Part shown: positions 17,803 through 25,721 of the stretch, piece by piece
How positions within the stretch are numbered: position 1 is the first letter of the stretch
Layout of the letters: the number at the start of each line of letters is the position of its first letter
Assembly (NCBI GenBank): GCA_035545535.1
Contig: DASZYF010000137.1
Location: 1 to 64,000, forward strand
Direction: 5' to 3'
DNA from: DASZYF01 sp035545535
GTDB lineage: Bacteria > Actinomycetota > Actinomycetes > Mycobacteriales > CAJCIY01
Length of the DNA stretch: 64,000 nucleotides
Notes under the pieces: model-generated
Database searches by the model: none
The model's input: the letters and a program-made list of their open reading frames with translations, nothing else
Told to the model about the DNA's origin: nothing
Program-made: the position numbers and the translations under genes

Positions 17803-18552
17803 TCAGGTCTCGAAGCCGGCCATCGGGTGGCCGGGCGGGAGCTGCATGTCCAGCAGCCGGGCGAAGGCGACGTCTTCGCGCAGGCGCGCATCGCGGATGA
17901 GGTCGGCGTCCGCCGCGAGCATCAGCCGCTTGGTCGCGACGAGCGACGTGAGCGACCCCTCGGCGATGCGCCCGGCGAGCTCGAGCGTGTCGGCGAGCAG
18001 GGTCGCGTCGGGCCGCACCTCGAGCGCGAGCCCGAGCTCCACCAGCTGCGCCGGCGACACCCACTCGCCCAGCATCAGCACGCGCGCCGCGCGCTGCCAG
18101 CCCATGCGGAGGGGGAACAGCACGCTGCTCGCCGCCTCGGGCGCGACGCCCAGCGGGACGAACGGCACCTTCGCGCGGGCCGACTCCCCGACGTAGACGA
18201 GGTCGCAGAACGACAGCATGGTCATGCCGATCCCGACCGCGACGCCGTTGACCGCCGCGAGCAGGGGCTTGTGGAAGCTCTGCAGCACACCGAGGAACGT
18301 CGGGAACTCCGACCGCTTGCCGATCGCGCCACCGCCGGCGGACATCGCCGCCATCTCCTGCAGGTCCTGACCGGCGCTGAACGCGTCGCCCGCACCGGTC
18401 ATCACGACCGCGTGCACGGCGTCGTCCTCGAGCGCGGCGTGCAGCGCGTGCGCCGTGGCCTCGTAGAGCGCCATGTCGAAGGCGTTCTTCTTCTCCGGCC
18501 GGTGGAACGTGATCAGCCGGACCTTGCCGTGGTCCTCGACCAGAGCGGTCAC
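17803..18552 (-). CDS. Enoyl-CoA hydratase/isomerase (crotonase) family protein
   Basis: A 249-residue crotonase. The first oxyanion-hole segment is GDAFSAGQDLQEM near residue 61, and the second is AAVNGVAVGIGMTML. The usual catalytic glutamates are not obvious: the region PLGVAPEAASSVLFPLRMG has Glu in the second position only, which resembles isomerase-type (ECI) members. It hydrates or isomerises enoyl-CoA. The GTG start is 2 bp after the stop of the CoA-transferase gene, forming a two-gene operon. Confidence 0.86.
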   Translation of the reverse strand: MTALVEDHGKVRLITFHRPEKKNAFDMALYEATAHALHAALEDDAVHAVVMTGAGDAFSAGQDLQEMAAMSAGGGAIGKRSEFPTFLGVLQSFHKPLLAAVNGVAVGIGMTMLSFCDLVYVGESARAKVPFVPLGVAPEAASSVLFPLRMGWQRAARVLMLGEWVSPAQLVELGLALEVRPDATLLADTLELAGRIAEGSLTSLVATKRLMLAADADLIRDARLREDVAFARLLDMQLPPGHPMAGFET

Positions 18553-18554
18553 CG

Positions 18555-19802
18555 TCAGTCCTGGGCGCCCAGCGCGCCGGACTCGTGGAGCGCGGCGATC
18601 TTCGACTTGTCGTAGCCGAGCACGCCACGCAGCACCTCGTCGGTGTGCTCGCCGAGCGTCGGCGCCTTGGTCGGTGTGGGCAGCACCTCGCCCTCGAAGT
18701 TCACCGGGAAGCCCAGCTGGTCGGCGCCGAGGATGTCCTTGGAGATCCACGGCAGCCGGGCCTGGAACTGCGGGTCGTCGCCGATGTTCGCGGCGGTGTT
18801 CACCGGCGCGATCGGGGTGTTGACCCGGCCGCCCCACTCGAGCCACTCGGCCGAGGTCTTCGTCTTGAAGATCTCGGTGAGCTCACGCTGCATCTCGCGG
18901 TTGCCGCGCGCGTGGTCGGCGTACTTCGAGCCCGGCCACCTCTCGAACATGTCCATGCGGTCGAGCGCCTGGCAGAAGTTCTTCCAGAACGCCTGCTCGC
19001 TCGCCATGAACAGCACGTGCCCGTCCTTCGTCGCATAGATCTGGTAGCGCACGCCTTCGCGCATGCCCGCGGTCGCTACCGGGCGGCGCTCGTAGTTGTC
19101 GGCGGCGTTGCCCGTGACCTCGGACTCGGGACGCTGGTACGCGCGGTGCGACTCGCTGCGGTACCAGTCGAACGCCGCGGCGGCGTCGCTCTGCGCGAGC
19201 TCGAGCGCGCACCCCTCACCGGTCTCGCGGGCGCGCAGCACCGCCGCGAGGATCGCGATGGAGCCGAACAGCGGCGCCGCGTTGATGCCGATGCTCACGT
19301 GCTCGCCGATGACGGTGAAGCCCTCCTCGTCGACCTCGGGGGTGACGACACCCGCCCAGGTGTCGTAGGCGATGCCGTGGCTCGGGTAGTCCTTGTACGG
19401 GCCGGTCGTGCCGTAGCCGGAGACGGTGGCGAACACGATCTCGGGGTTGACCTTCACCAGGTCGTCGTAGCCGAGGCCGCGCCGGGCGAGCCCGCCCGGG
19501 CGCATCGCCTCGACGACGACGGCGGCGCCCTTCACGAGGTCGAGGAAGACGGCCTTGCCGTCCTCGGTGCGAAGGTCGAGGACGATGCCCTTCTTCGCGC
19601 GGTTCACGTGCAGGTGCAGCAGCGAGACGCCCTCGACGATGGGCCAGGTCATGCCGCGCACGTAGTCGCCGCTGGGCGGCTCGACCTTGATCACCTCGGC
19701 ACCGAGGTCGGCGAGCGCGCTGGTCACGGCCGCCGGGCCGAGCATCGAGCACTCGACGACGCGCAGGCCGGCGAGCGGGGCAGGGCGTGAGGAGGCAGTC
19801 AC
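18555..19802 (-). CDS. CaiB/BaiF family (class III) CoA-transferase
   Basis: A 415-residue class III CoA-transferase. N-terminal GLRVVECSMLGPAAVTSALADLGAEVIKVEPP is the family hallmark and is followed by NRAKKGIVLDLRTEDGK. The catalytic Asp is expected near residue 160-175 and cannot be placed with certainty. C-terminal IAPVNTAANIGDDPQFQAR is also typical. These enzymes move CoA from an acyl-CoA donor to a carboxylate, as BaiF does for bile acids. With the downstream crotonase it would activate and then process a steroid-derived acid; this is inferred. A CTGACGG-type operator lies 22 bp upstream of the GTG start. Confidence 0.9.
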   Translation of the reverse strand: MTASSRPAPLAGLRVVECSMLGPAAVTSALADLGAEVIKVEPPSGDYVRGMTWPIVEGVSLLHLHVNRAKKGIVLDLRTEDGKAVFLDLVKGAAVVVEAMRPGGLARRGLGYDDLVKVNPEIVFATVSGYGTTGPYKDYPSHGIAYDTWAGVVTPEVDEEGFTVIGEHVSIGINAAPLFGSIAILAAVLRARETGEGCALELAQSDAAAAFDWYRSESHRAYQRPESEVTGNAADNYERRPVATAGMREGVRYQIYATKDGHVLFMASEQAFWKNFCQALDRMDMFERWPGSKYADHARGNREMQRELTEIFKTKTSAEWLEWGGRVNTPIAPVNTAANIGDDPQFQARLPWISKDILGADQLGFPVNFEGEVLPTPTKAPTLGEHTDEVLRGVLGYDKSKIAALHESGALGAQD

Positions 19803-19823
19803 GGGCCGACCTTAGCCGCGTTT

Positions 19824-19838
19824 CTGACGGGTCGTCAG
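19824..19838. promoter_or_regulatory. CTGACGG-type palindromic operator
   Basis: CTGACGGGTCGTCAG is identical to the cores at 4340-4354 and 24535-24549. It is positioned 22 bp upstream of the class III CoA-transferase start. Confidence 0.78.
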
Positions 19839-19864
19839 GTTCGGCGGACGGCGCCGGACGTGGT

Positions 19865-19961
19865 GTGCCCTGAGCCACGTGCGCGGCTCTGGCGATGCCC
19901 GGGCAGAGCGTCGAGGGGGGACGCACAAAGGGGCGAACCGCGGCCCCGTGGCTCAGGGCAC
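19865..19961. other. Large intergenic stem with 15-bp perfect arms and 67-nt interior
   Basis: GTGCCCTGAGCCACG (19865-19879) and CGTGGCTCAGGGCAC (19947-19961) are exact reverse complements. The interior has a smaller hairpin potential (GGCTCTG...CAGAGC). It fills most of the 223-bp non-coding gap (19839-20061) between the CoA-transferase promoter and the 3' end of the tetR gene. No ORF or known riboswitch pattern was recognised. It could be an rho-independent-like terminator, a small RNA or a remnant of a miniature element. Confidence 0.55.
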
Positions 19962-20061
19962 GTCCTCGTTGTACCCCAACCCCCACCCGACATCAACGTG
20001 ATGACGCAGGTCCGAGCACCGGCGTCCCGGCAGCCCCACGGGCACCAGGTGAAGGGCCCGC

Positions 20062-20619
20062 TCAGACGACCAGGGGGACCACGAACCGTTCGAGCATCCG
20101 CCGCTCGTCCTCGGGATCGGCCCCGGGGGTGGCGAGGAGCGAGACGACCACCCGCACCAGCCAGCGGGCGCGCTCCAGCACGTCGGGATCGGTCGCGTCG
20201 CCGAGCAAGGAGGCGGTGATGCCGACGATCACCGGGGACCGGTTGGCCAGCTCGGTCGTGGTGCCGACGTCGACCGCACGGAACCACGCCAGCAGCGCCG
20301 GGACGCCGCGCACCTCGCACAGCGCGGCCGCGACCGTCGTGAGCAGCCGCTCCCGTGGATCCTCGTGTCGTCGCGCGACCGTGCTGATGTCAGCCGCGAT
20401 GCGGCGGGTCTCGCGGTGGATGTAGGCGAGGTAGAGCGAGGTGCGGTCGGCGAAGTAGCGGTAGAGCGTGGCCCGGGAGCAGCCGGCCGCCTCCGCGATG
20501 TCGATCATCCCCACCTGCGAGACGCCACGCTCGAGGAACAGCCGGGCGGCCGCGTCGAGGATGCGCGTCTCGGCTGAGGCGCGGCGATCGTCGGCGAGCC
20601 AGGTGACGGTCGCCGTCAT
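20062..20619 (-). CDS. TetR family repressor, partner of the P450 gene
   Basis: A 185-residue TetR protein. The N-terminal helix-turn-helix is ILDAAARLFLERGVSQVGMI followed by DIAEAAGCSRATLYRYFADR. The remaining about 120 residues are the ligand-binding/dimer domain. ATG overlaps the P450 stop by 4 nt. P450-TetR pairs with the regulator second are common in mycobacteria (for example CYP130 with Rv1255c). A perfect inverted repeat at 21825-21852, immediately upstream of the P450, is its most likely operator, making this an autoregulated pair. Confidence 0.9.
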   Translation of the reverse strand: MTATVTWLADDRRASAETRILDAAARLFLERGVSQVGMIDIAEAAGCSRATLYRYFADRTSLYLAYIHRETRRIAADISTVARRHEDPRERLLTTVAAALCEVRGVPALLAWFRAVDVGTTTELANRSPVIVGITASLLGDATDPDVLERARWLVRVVVSLLATPGADPEDERRMLERFVVPLVV

Positions 20620-21815
20620 GCGAGGCCGTCCACCGTGAACGGCAGCGACTCGTACCGGCGCACGAAGTGGCCGGGCGCGAACGTGCCGGCATCGGGATCG
20701 ACGGTGAAGTCGGGACAGCCGGCGAGCAGCTCCTCGAGCGCGACGCGCGCGGCGAGGCGGGCGGCGGCCGCGCCGAGGCAGTGGTGCGGGCCGTGGCTGA
20801 ACGTGAGGATCTGCTGCGGTCGGCGAAGCACGTCGAGCTCGTCGGCGTCGGCGCCGAACTCGCGCGGGTCGCGGTTCGCCGCGCCGTACAGCAGCATCAC
20901 CTTGCGACCGGCCGGGATCACCTTGTCGTGCAGGGAGAAGTCACGGGTGACGGTGCGCGCCAGGCCCTGCACCGGTGAGCTCAGCCGCAGGAGCTCTTCC
21001 ACGGCGTCGGACATGAGCGAGGGGTCCTCGACGAGCAGCGTGCGCTGGTCGGGCCGTTCGGTCAGCAGCTGCGCCGACGTGCCGAGCATGCCGGTCGTCG
21101 TGTCGTTGCCACCCGTGACCATCGTGAACGCGAAGCCGAGGACGCGCAGCACGTCGACTCCTCCGTCGGCGGCATCGATGAGGTGCGTGATGGTGTCATC
21201 GCCCGGATCGACCTTGCGCCTCTCGATGACCTCCGCGAAGTAGGTGGCCAGGTCGGCGACGGCCTGTGCGGCGCCGAGCGGATCGCCGAGCGCGTTCGCG
21301 GCGACGATCGCGTGCGTCCACGCGTCGAAGCGGTCGCGGTCCGCCTCGGGCACGCCGAGGTAGTGCGCGACGATCATCGTCGGCAGCGGCTTGAACAGCG
21401 TGGTGACGATGTCACCGGAGCCCGCGTCACGCAGCATCGCGAGCCGCTCGCGCACGAACGCGCGGATCATCGGCTCGAGCTCCTGCACCTGCCGCGGCGT
21501 GAAGCCGCGCGCCACGAGACGTCGGATCTCGGTGTGGTCGGGCGGGTCGAGCATCACGATCGGCAGCGAGCTCTCGGCGAAGCCGATCTTCTCGATCTCG
21601 CCGTAGTCGAAGGTCAGCCCGCGGGCCGACGAGAACGTCGCGGTGTCGCGCGCGGCCGCGGCGACGTCGGCGAAGCGGGACAGCACCCAGTAGTCGCCGG
21701 CCTCGACGTGGTGCAGCGGGTCGTGGTCGCGCAGCGCGGCGTAGCCGGCCCACGGCGAGCCCCACAACTCGGCCGTGGGCGGCACCCACACCGGCCGCGA
21801 CACAGCTGCGGTCAC
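20616..21815 (-). CDS. Cytochrome P450
   Basis: A 399-residue soluble class I P450. The I-helix oxygen-activation motif is GGNDTTT, the K-helix ExxR is EELLRL, and the heme-thiolate loop is FSHGPHHCLG. It lacks features of the steroid C26 hydroxylases CYP125/CYP142 that I can recognise and is closer in organisation to CYP130-like enzymes that sit next to a TetR. It would need a ferredoxin and reductase, not encoded nearby. The substrate is unknown. Confidence 0.92.
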   Translation of the reverse strand: MTAAVSRPVWVPPTAELWGSPWAGYAALRDHDPLHHVEAGDYWVLSRFADVAAAARDTATFSSARGLTFDYGEIEKIGFAESSLPIVMLDPPDHTEIRRLVARGFTPRQVQELEPMIRAFVRERLAMLRDAGSGDIVTTLFKPLPTMIVAHYLGVPEADRDRFDAWTHAIVAANALGDPLGAAQAVADLATYFAEVIERRKVDPGDDTITHLIDAADGGVDVLRVLGFAFTMVTGGNDTTTGMLGTSAQLLTERPDQRTLLVEDPSLMSDAVEELLRLSSPVQGLARTVTRDFSLHDKVIPAGRKVMLLYGAANRDPREFGADADELDVLRRPQQILTFSHGPHHCLGAAAARLAARVALEELLAGCPDFTVDPDAGTFAPGHFVRRYESLPFTVDGLA

Positions 21816-21824
21816 GTCGTCAGT

Positions 21825-21852
21825 ATGAGACAGAGATGCAGATCTGTCTCAT
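21825..21852. promoter_or_regulatory. TetR-type operator upstream of the P450-tetR operon
   Basis: ATGAGACAGA (21825-21834) and TCTGTCTCAT (21843-21852) are perfect 10-bp arms separated by 8 bp. The site begins 10 bp upstream of the P450 start codon. It does not resemble either of the two motifs that recur elsewhere, so the P450-linked TetR probably has its own operator. The divergent lipoprotein gene could also be affected. Confidence 0.68.
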
Positions 21853-21869
21853 CGCTCGCGCGCAACCTT

Positions 21870-21901
21870 CTGCCGATCCCCGCGTCGGGATCGGCAGGAG
21901 G
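21870..21901 (+). promoter_or_regulatory. Hairpin overlapping the Shine-Dalgarno of the lipoprotein gene
   Basis: CTGCCGATCCC (21870-21880) and GGGATCGGCAG (21887-21897) form a perfect 11-bp stem with a 6-nt loop. The ribosome-binding sequence AGGAGG (21896-21901) begins inside the 3' arm, six bases before the ATG at 21908. Folding would partly mask the ribosome-binding site. It could alternatively be a protein-binding palindrome. Confidence 0.55.
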
Positions 21902-21907
21902 TGGGTC

Positions 21908-22891
21908 ATGCGCCGGTGGTTGCTCGTCCTCGCCCCGGCGCTCGCCGTCACCGCCTGCGGGTCCCAGCAGTCGGCGTCGCGCGCGCCGGCCGCCGACGTC
22001 GAGACCGCGTCCGCATCACCGACCCCGGCCGCATCGGTGATCCCCTGGATCGACGCTCCCGTGGCGATCGCGAGCCCCTCACCGACACCGCTCCCGTCGG
22101 GGGTGCCCCTGTGCTCGGCCGGCGACGTGACCGCGCGGGCGGGACAGCACGGCGTCGGTCTCGGCAGCTACCACCTGCAGCTCGTGTTCCTGGCCCGCCC
22201 GGGAGTGCGGTGCGCGCTGCGCTATGGGCCGCTCGTCGTGGGCATCCGGGCGAACGGGACGACCAAGGTGCTGTCGCCGGCGAACAGCGAGGGCTACCGC
22301 AACCCGGTCGTCGTCGTGTCCGGCAAGGACGGTGCAGAGGTCGACCTGTCCGCCGGCGACGCGTGCGACGCCCGGTTGGCGCACCGGTCCGACAGCTTCC
22401 CGACCGCGCGGGTGAGCCTGCCGGGCGGCGGTGCCGTGGACATCGCCGTACCGGACGGCTTCGAAGCGATCTGCGGCAGCGCGGCGAGCTACTTCGAGAG
22501 CCTGGTCCCTGCTCCCGCGCCACGCGCATCGCCGCTGACCGCCTCGATCGCTGCTCCGGCGACGGTCGCGCGAGGCGCCGAGCTCGACTACACCGTCACG
22601 CTGACCAACACGGGCGCAGCGGCCTACGACCTCACGCCGTGCCCCGTCTACCGCGAGTTCGTCACCACCGCGACGACACAGGGGATCTCGGAGTCCGAGC
22701 AAGTCGAAAGCCTGAACTGCTCCGTGGTCGAGGTCATCCCGCCGCGGTCGAGCGTGACGTTCGCGATGCGCTTGGACATCCGCAACGACCAGCAGCCCGG
22801 GCCTTCGAAGTTCGGCTGGTGGATCGAATCGGCCGACGACTCCGTCACGCAGCCGACCGCGAACGCGCCCTTGACGGTCGTCAGCGGCTGA
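21908..22891 (+). CDS. Putative lipoprotein with DUF4232-like domain
   Basis: A 327-residue exported protein. The type II signal peptide ends with lipobox VTAC (Cys about residue 17), followed by a Ser/Ala/Pro-rich linker. Residues about 65-200 (LCSAGDVTARAG... CALRYGPLVVG) look like DUF4232, a beta-sandwich common in actinobacterial cell-wall proteins. Residues 210-325 form an Ig-like/CARDB-type domain (ASIAAPATVARGAELDYTVTLTN) with paired cysteines. ATG has an ideal AGGAGG six bases upstream. The function is unknown. It converges on the Ltp-type thiolase with an 11-bp overlap. Confidence 0.8.
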   Translation: MRRWLLVLAPALAVTACGSQQSASRAPAADVETASASPTPAASVIPWIDAPVAIASPSPTPLPSGVPLCSAGDVTARAGQHGVGLGSYHLQLVFLARPGVRCALRYGPLVVGIRANGTTKVLSPANSEGYRNPVVVVSGKDGAEVDLSAGDACDARLAHRSDSFPTARVSLPGGGAVDIAVPDGFEAICGSAASYFESLVPAPAPRASPLTASIAAPATVARGAELDYTVTLTNTGAAAYDLTPCPVYREFVTTATTQGISESEQVESLNCSVVEVIPPRSSVTFAMRLDIRNDQQPGPSKFGWWIESADDSVTQPTANAPLTVVSG

Positions 22892-24074
22892 CGACGACCG
22901 AGCTCGCGTGGCCGAACAGGCCGTGGTTCGCGGTCACGCCGAGGCGTGCGTTCTCCACCTGACGTCCGGTGGCCTCACCGCGCAGCTGCCACACGAGCTC
23001 GCAGACCTGCGCGATCGCCTGCGCAGGAACCGCCTCGCCGAAGCAGGCAAGGCCGCCGCTCGCGTTGACGGGCACGCGACCGCCGAGCGCGGTGTCGCCG
23101 GCGCGCAACAGCTTCTCCGCGTCGCCGACGTCGCACAGGCCGATGTCCTCGTACCAGTCGAGCTCGAGCGCGCTGGACAGGTCGTAGACCTCGGCGAGGT
23201 CGAGATCGGTCGGCGAGACGCCGGCCTCCTCGTAGGCGGCCGGCGCGACGGTCGCGCGGAAGGAGCGCGTGGCGCCGTCGCCGAGCGAGACCGCGGAGTC
23301 CGCCGCGATGTCGGGCATCTCGAGCAGCGTGGACGGGAACCGCGGCGTGACGGTCGAGACACCGCTGATGCGCACGCCGCCCTTCCAGCCGTGCGCCTTC
23401 GCGTAGTCGGTGCTCGCGAGCACCAGGGCGGCGCCGCCGTCGGAGGTGGCGCAGATGTCGAGCAGGTGCAGCGGGTCGCACACGATGGGCGAGGCGAGCA
23501 CCTCCTCGGCCGTCACCTCCTTGCGGTAGCGCGCGTTCGGGTTGGCCAGGCCGGCCTTCGCGTTCTTCACCTTGACCGCGGCGAAGTCCTCGGCCGTCGC
23601 GCCGTAGAGGTCCATGCGGCGGCGCGCGTACATCGCGAAGTACGCCGGGTTGGTCGCGCCGAGCAGCCGGAAGCGCAGCCAGTCGGGGTCGTCCTTGCGC
23701 TCGCCTCCGGTCGGCGCGAGGAAGCCCTTGGGCGTCGTGTCAGCGCCGACGACGAGCGCGACGTCGCACAGGCCCGCGAGGATCTGCGCGCGCGCGTTGG
23801 CGATGGCCGTCGCTCCCGACGCGCACGCGGCGTACGCGCTGGAGACGCGCGCGCCCTGCCAGCCGAGCGCCTGGGCGATCGAGGCACCGGCGACGAAGCC
23901 CGGGTAGCCGTTGCGGATCGTGTCCGCGCCGGCGACGTACTGGATGTCGGTCCACGCGACGCCCGCGTCCGCGAGCGCCGCGCGCGCGGCGTGCACGCCG
24001 TACTCGATGAAGCTGCGCCCCCACTTGCCCCAGGGATGCATGCCGGCGCCGAGGACCGCCACGTCCTTGCTCAT
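22881..24074 (-). CDS. Ltp-type (SCP-x-like) thiolase/aldolase, steroid side-chain degradation
   Basis: A 397-residue nonspecific-lipid-transfer-protein-type thiolase. MSKDVAVLGAGMHPWG at the N-terminus, the nucleophile region SAYAACASGATAI, EVYDLSSALELDWYEDIGL, and the terminal NASGGLACFGEAVPAQ and ANHGLFGHASS are all Ltp features. Together with the DUF35 protein that precedes it by a 4-nt overlap, it resembles the Rv3521-Rv3522 (ltp4) arrangement of the mycobacterial cholesterol region. In Ltp2, the same pairing with a DUF35 domain gives a retro-aldolase that releases propionyl-CoA. The specific step here is inferred. Confidence 0.85.
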   Translation of the reverse strand: MSKDVAVLGAGMHPWGKWGRSFIEYGVHAARAALADAGVAWTDIQYVAGADTIRNGYPGFVAGASIAQALGWQGARVSSAYAACASGATAIANARAQILAGLCDVALVVGADTTPKGFLAPTGGERKDDPDWLRFRLLGATNPAYFAMYARRRMDLYGATAEDFAAVKVKNAKAGLANPNARYRKEVTAEEVLASPIVCDPLHLLDICATSDGGAALVLASTDYAKAHGWKGGVRISGVSTVTPRFPSTLLEMPDIAADSAVSLGDGATRSFRATVAPAAYEEAGVSPTDLDLAEVYDLSSALELDWYEDIGLCDVGDAEKLLRAGDTALGGRVPVNASGGLACFGEAVPAQAIAQVCELVWQLRGEATGRQVENARLGVTANHGLFGHASSVVVSR

Positions 24075-24511
24075 GCGCGAACCTCCGACCGGAGGGGCTT
24101 CCACTTCCACACGACGTGCTCGCCCTCGTCGTCGGTGAACAGCACGTCGACCACCAGCTCCACCGGCTGCCCGACCTTGAGGTCGTCGACGCCGACACCG
24201 TCGACCACCTGGCCGAGCACCACCACGCGCTCGGCCTCGAGCTCCACCGCCGCAAGCGCGAACGGCACGTGGGGGTCTGCGGTCGGCACGTAGGGCGCGG
24301 GCGGCTGGTAGCGCGCGTCGGTGTAGGACCAGATGCGGCCGTGCCGCGACAGCGGTACGCCGGCCACCTGCTCGCCCGCGCACGTCGGGTCCGGGCACGA
24401 GCCGGCCTTCGGCGGGAACACGACCGTGGCGCACGTGGAGCAGCGGCTGCCCAGCAGCACGGGCGCATCGTCGTCGGTGAACCAGCCCTCGACAGCAGGG
24501 ATGCGGGCCAT
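24071..24511 (-). CDS. DUF35 Zn-ribbon/OB-fold partner of Ltp thiolase
   Basis: A 146-residue protein with an N-terminal zinc ribbon (CSTC and CPDPTC, about residues 24-44) and a C-terminal OB fold (IWSYTDARYQPP, VVLGQVVDG, VVDVLFTDDEG). DUF35 proteins bind and activate Ltp-type thiolases and aldolases, as ChsH2 does with Ltp2. ATG at 24511 is divergent from the FadE31-like operon, with a CTGACGG-type site between. The stop overlaps the downstream Ltp gene start (ATGA). Confidence 0.88.
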   Translation of the reverse strand: MARIPAVEGWFTDDDAPVLLGSRCSTCATVVFPPKAGSCPDPTCAGEQVAGVPLSRHGRIWSYTDARYQPPAPYVPTADPHVPFALAAVELEAERVVVLGQVVDGVGVDDLKVGQPVELVVDVLFTDDEGEHVVWKWKPLRSEVRA

Positions 24512-24534
24512 GCGAGGAGGCTAGCCGGAAAGAC

Positions 24535-24549
24535 CTGACGGGTCGTCAG
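24535..24549. promoter_or_regulatory. CTGACGG-type palindromic operator
   Basis: CTGACGGGTCGTCAG lies midway in the 55-bp gap between the divergent DUF35-ltp operon (start 24511) and the FadE31-like operon (start 24567). One dimer here could control both sides. Confidence 0.78.
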
Positions 24550-24566
24550 GTCTAGCCTCCTTGCTC

Positions 24567-25715
24567 GTGGATCTGACCGAGTCGCCGGAGGAGCAGGCGT
24601 TCCGCGCCGAGGCCCGGGCGTGGCTCGCCGCCAACAAGCCGGAGCTCCCGATGCCGCCGGGTGACAGCGCGGCCGGGTTCGGCGTGCACCGCGACTGGGA
24701 GCGCACGCTGTTCGACGCCGGTTGGGCGGTGGTCTCCTGGCCGCGCGAGTACGGCGGGCGCGACGCGTCGCTGTGGGAGTGGCTGATCTTCGAGGAGGAG
24801 TACTACCGCGCCGGCCTGCCGCAGCGCGTCGCGCAGAACGGCATCTTCCTGCTCGCGCCGACGCTGTTCGAGCTCGGCACGCAGGACCAGAAAGACCGCA
24901 TCCTGCGGCGGATGGCCGGCGTCGAGGACCTGTGGTGCCAGGGGTGGTCGGAGCCCGGCGCCGGCAGCGACCTCGCCTCCCTCACGTCCCGCGCCGAGCG
25001 CGACGACGAACGCGGCGGCTGGCGGCTGTTCGGCCAGAAGACCTGGACCACGCGCGGCGCGTTCTGCTCGCACCTGTTCGGCCTGTTCCGCACCGACCCG
25101 GCAGCCGAGCGGCACCGCGGCCTCACCTACTTCCTGCTCGACCTCGACCAGCCCGAGTGCACCGTCCGGCCCGTCGACAAGCTCGACGGCGAGGCGGGCT
25201 TCGCCGAGGTCTTCCTCGACGGCGCCTTCGTGCCCGACCGCGACGTGCTCGGCGGTGTCGGGGACGGCTGGGCGGTCGCGATGGCGACCACGGGCTCCGA
25301 GCGGGGCCTCTCGCTGCGCTCCCCGGGGCGGTTCGTGGCGGTCGTCGACCGGCTCATCGCGCGCTACCGGGAGCAGGACGCGGCCGGCCTGGTCGAGGAC
25401 CCGTCGCTGCGCGAGGAGGTGGCCGACGGCTGGATGGCCGCCCAGGCCTACAAGCTCGCCACCGACGTGACGGTCACCCGGCTCGCCGAGGGCGCGACGA
25501 TGGGTCCCGAGTCGAGCCTGTCCAAGGTGTGGTGGTCCGAGATGGACATCGCGCTGCACGAGACCGCGCTGCGCCTCGCCGGCGCCGACTCCAACCTCGA
25601 CGACGAGTGGGCCCGTGGCTTCGAGTTCAGCCTCTCGGGTCCCATCTACGCGGGGACCAACGAGATCCAGCGCAACGTGATCGCCGAGCGCGTGCTCGGC
25701 CTGCCGCGGAAGTAG
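24567..25715 (+). CDS. fadE31: Acyl-CoA dehydrogenase, FadE31-like
   Basis: A 382-residue ACAD. It resembles mycobacterial FadE31 along its length as I remember it, for example in GLFRTDPAAERHRGLTYFLL, SERGLSLRSPGRF, WSEMDIALHETALRLAGAD and GPIYAGTNEIQRNVIAERVL. FadE31 belongs to the KstR2 regulon and works in degradation of the C/D-ring remnant of cholesterol, pairing with short FadE partners. GTG at 24567 gives the expected VDLTESPEEQ start; TTG at 24561 is possible. A short ACAD subunit follows after 6 bp. Confidence 0.85.
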   Translation: MDLTESPEEQAFRAEARAWLAANKPELPMPPGDSAAGFGVHRDWERTLFDAGWAVVSWPREYGGRDASLWEWLIFEEEYYRAGLPQRVAQNGIFLLAPTLFELGTQDQKDRILRRMAGVEDLWCQGWSEPGAGSDLASLTSRAERDDERGGWRLFGQKTWTTRGAFCSHLFGLFRTDPAAERHRGLTYFLLDLDQPECTVRPVDKLDGEAGFAEVFLDGAFVPDRDVLGGVGDGWAVAMATTGSERGLSLRSPGRFVAVVDRLIARYREQDAAGLVEDPSLREEVADGWMAAQAYKLATDVTVTRLAEGATMGPESSLSKVWWSEMDIALHETALRLAGADSNLDDEWARGFEFSLSGPIYAGTNEIQRNVIAERVLGLPRK

Positions 25716-25721
25716 GCCGCG

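Noticed and set aside
20616..21815. P450 considered as CYP125/CYP142-type sterol C26 hydroxylase because of the steroid context
   Set aside because: Its motifs and TetR partnership resemble CYP130-like genes; it carries neither recurrent steroid operator.
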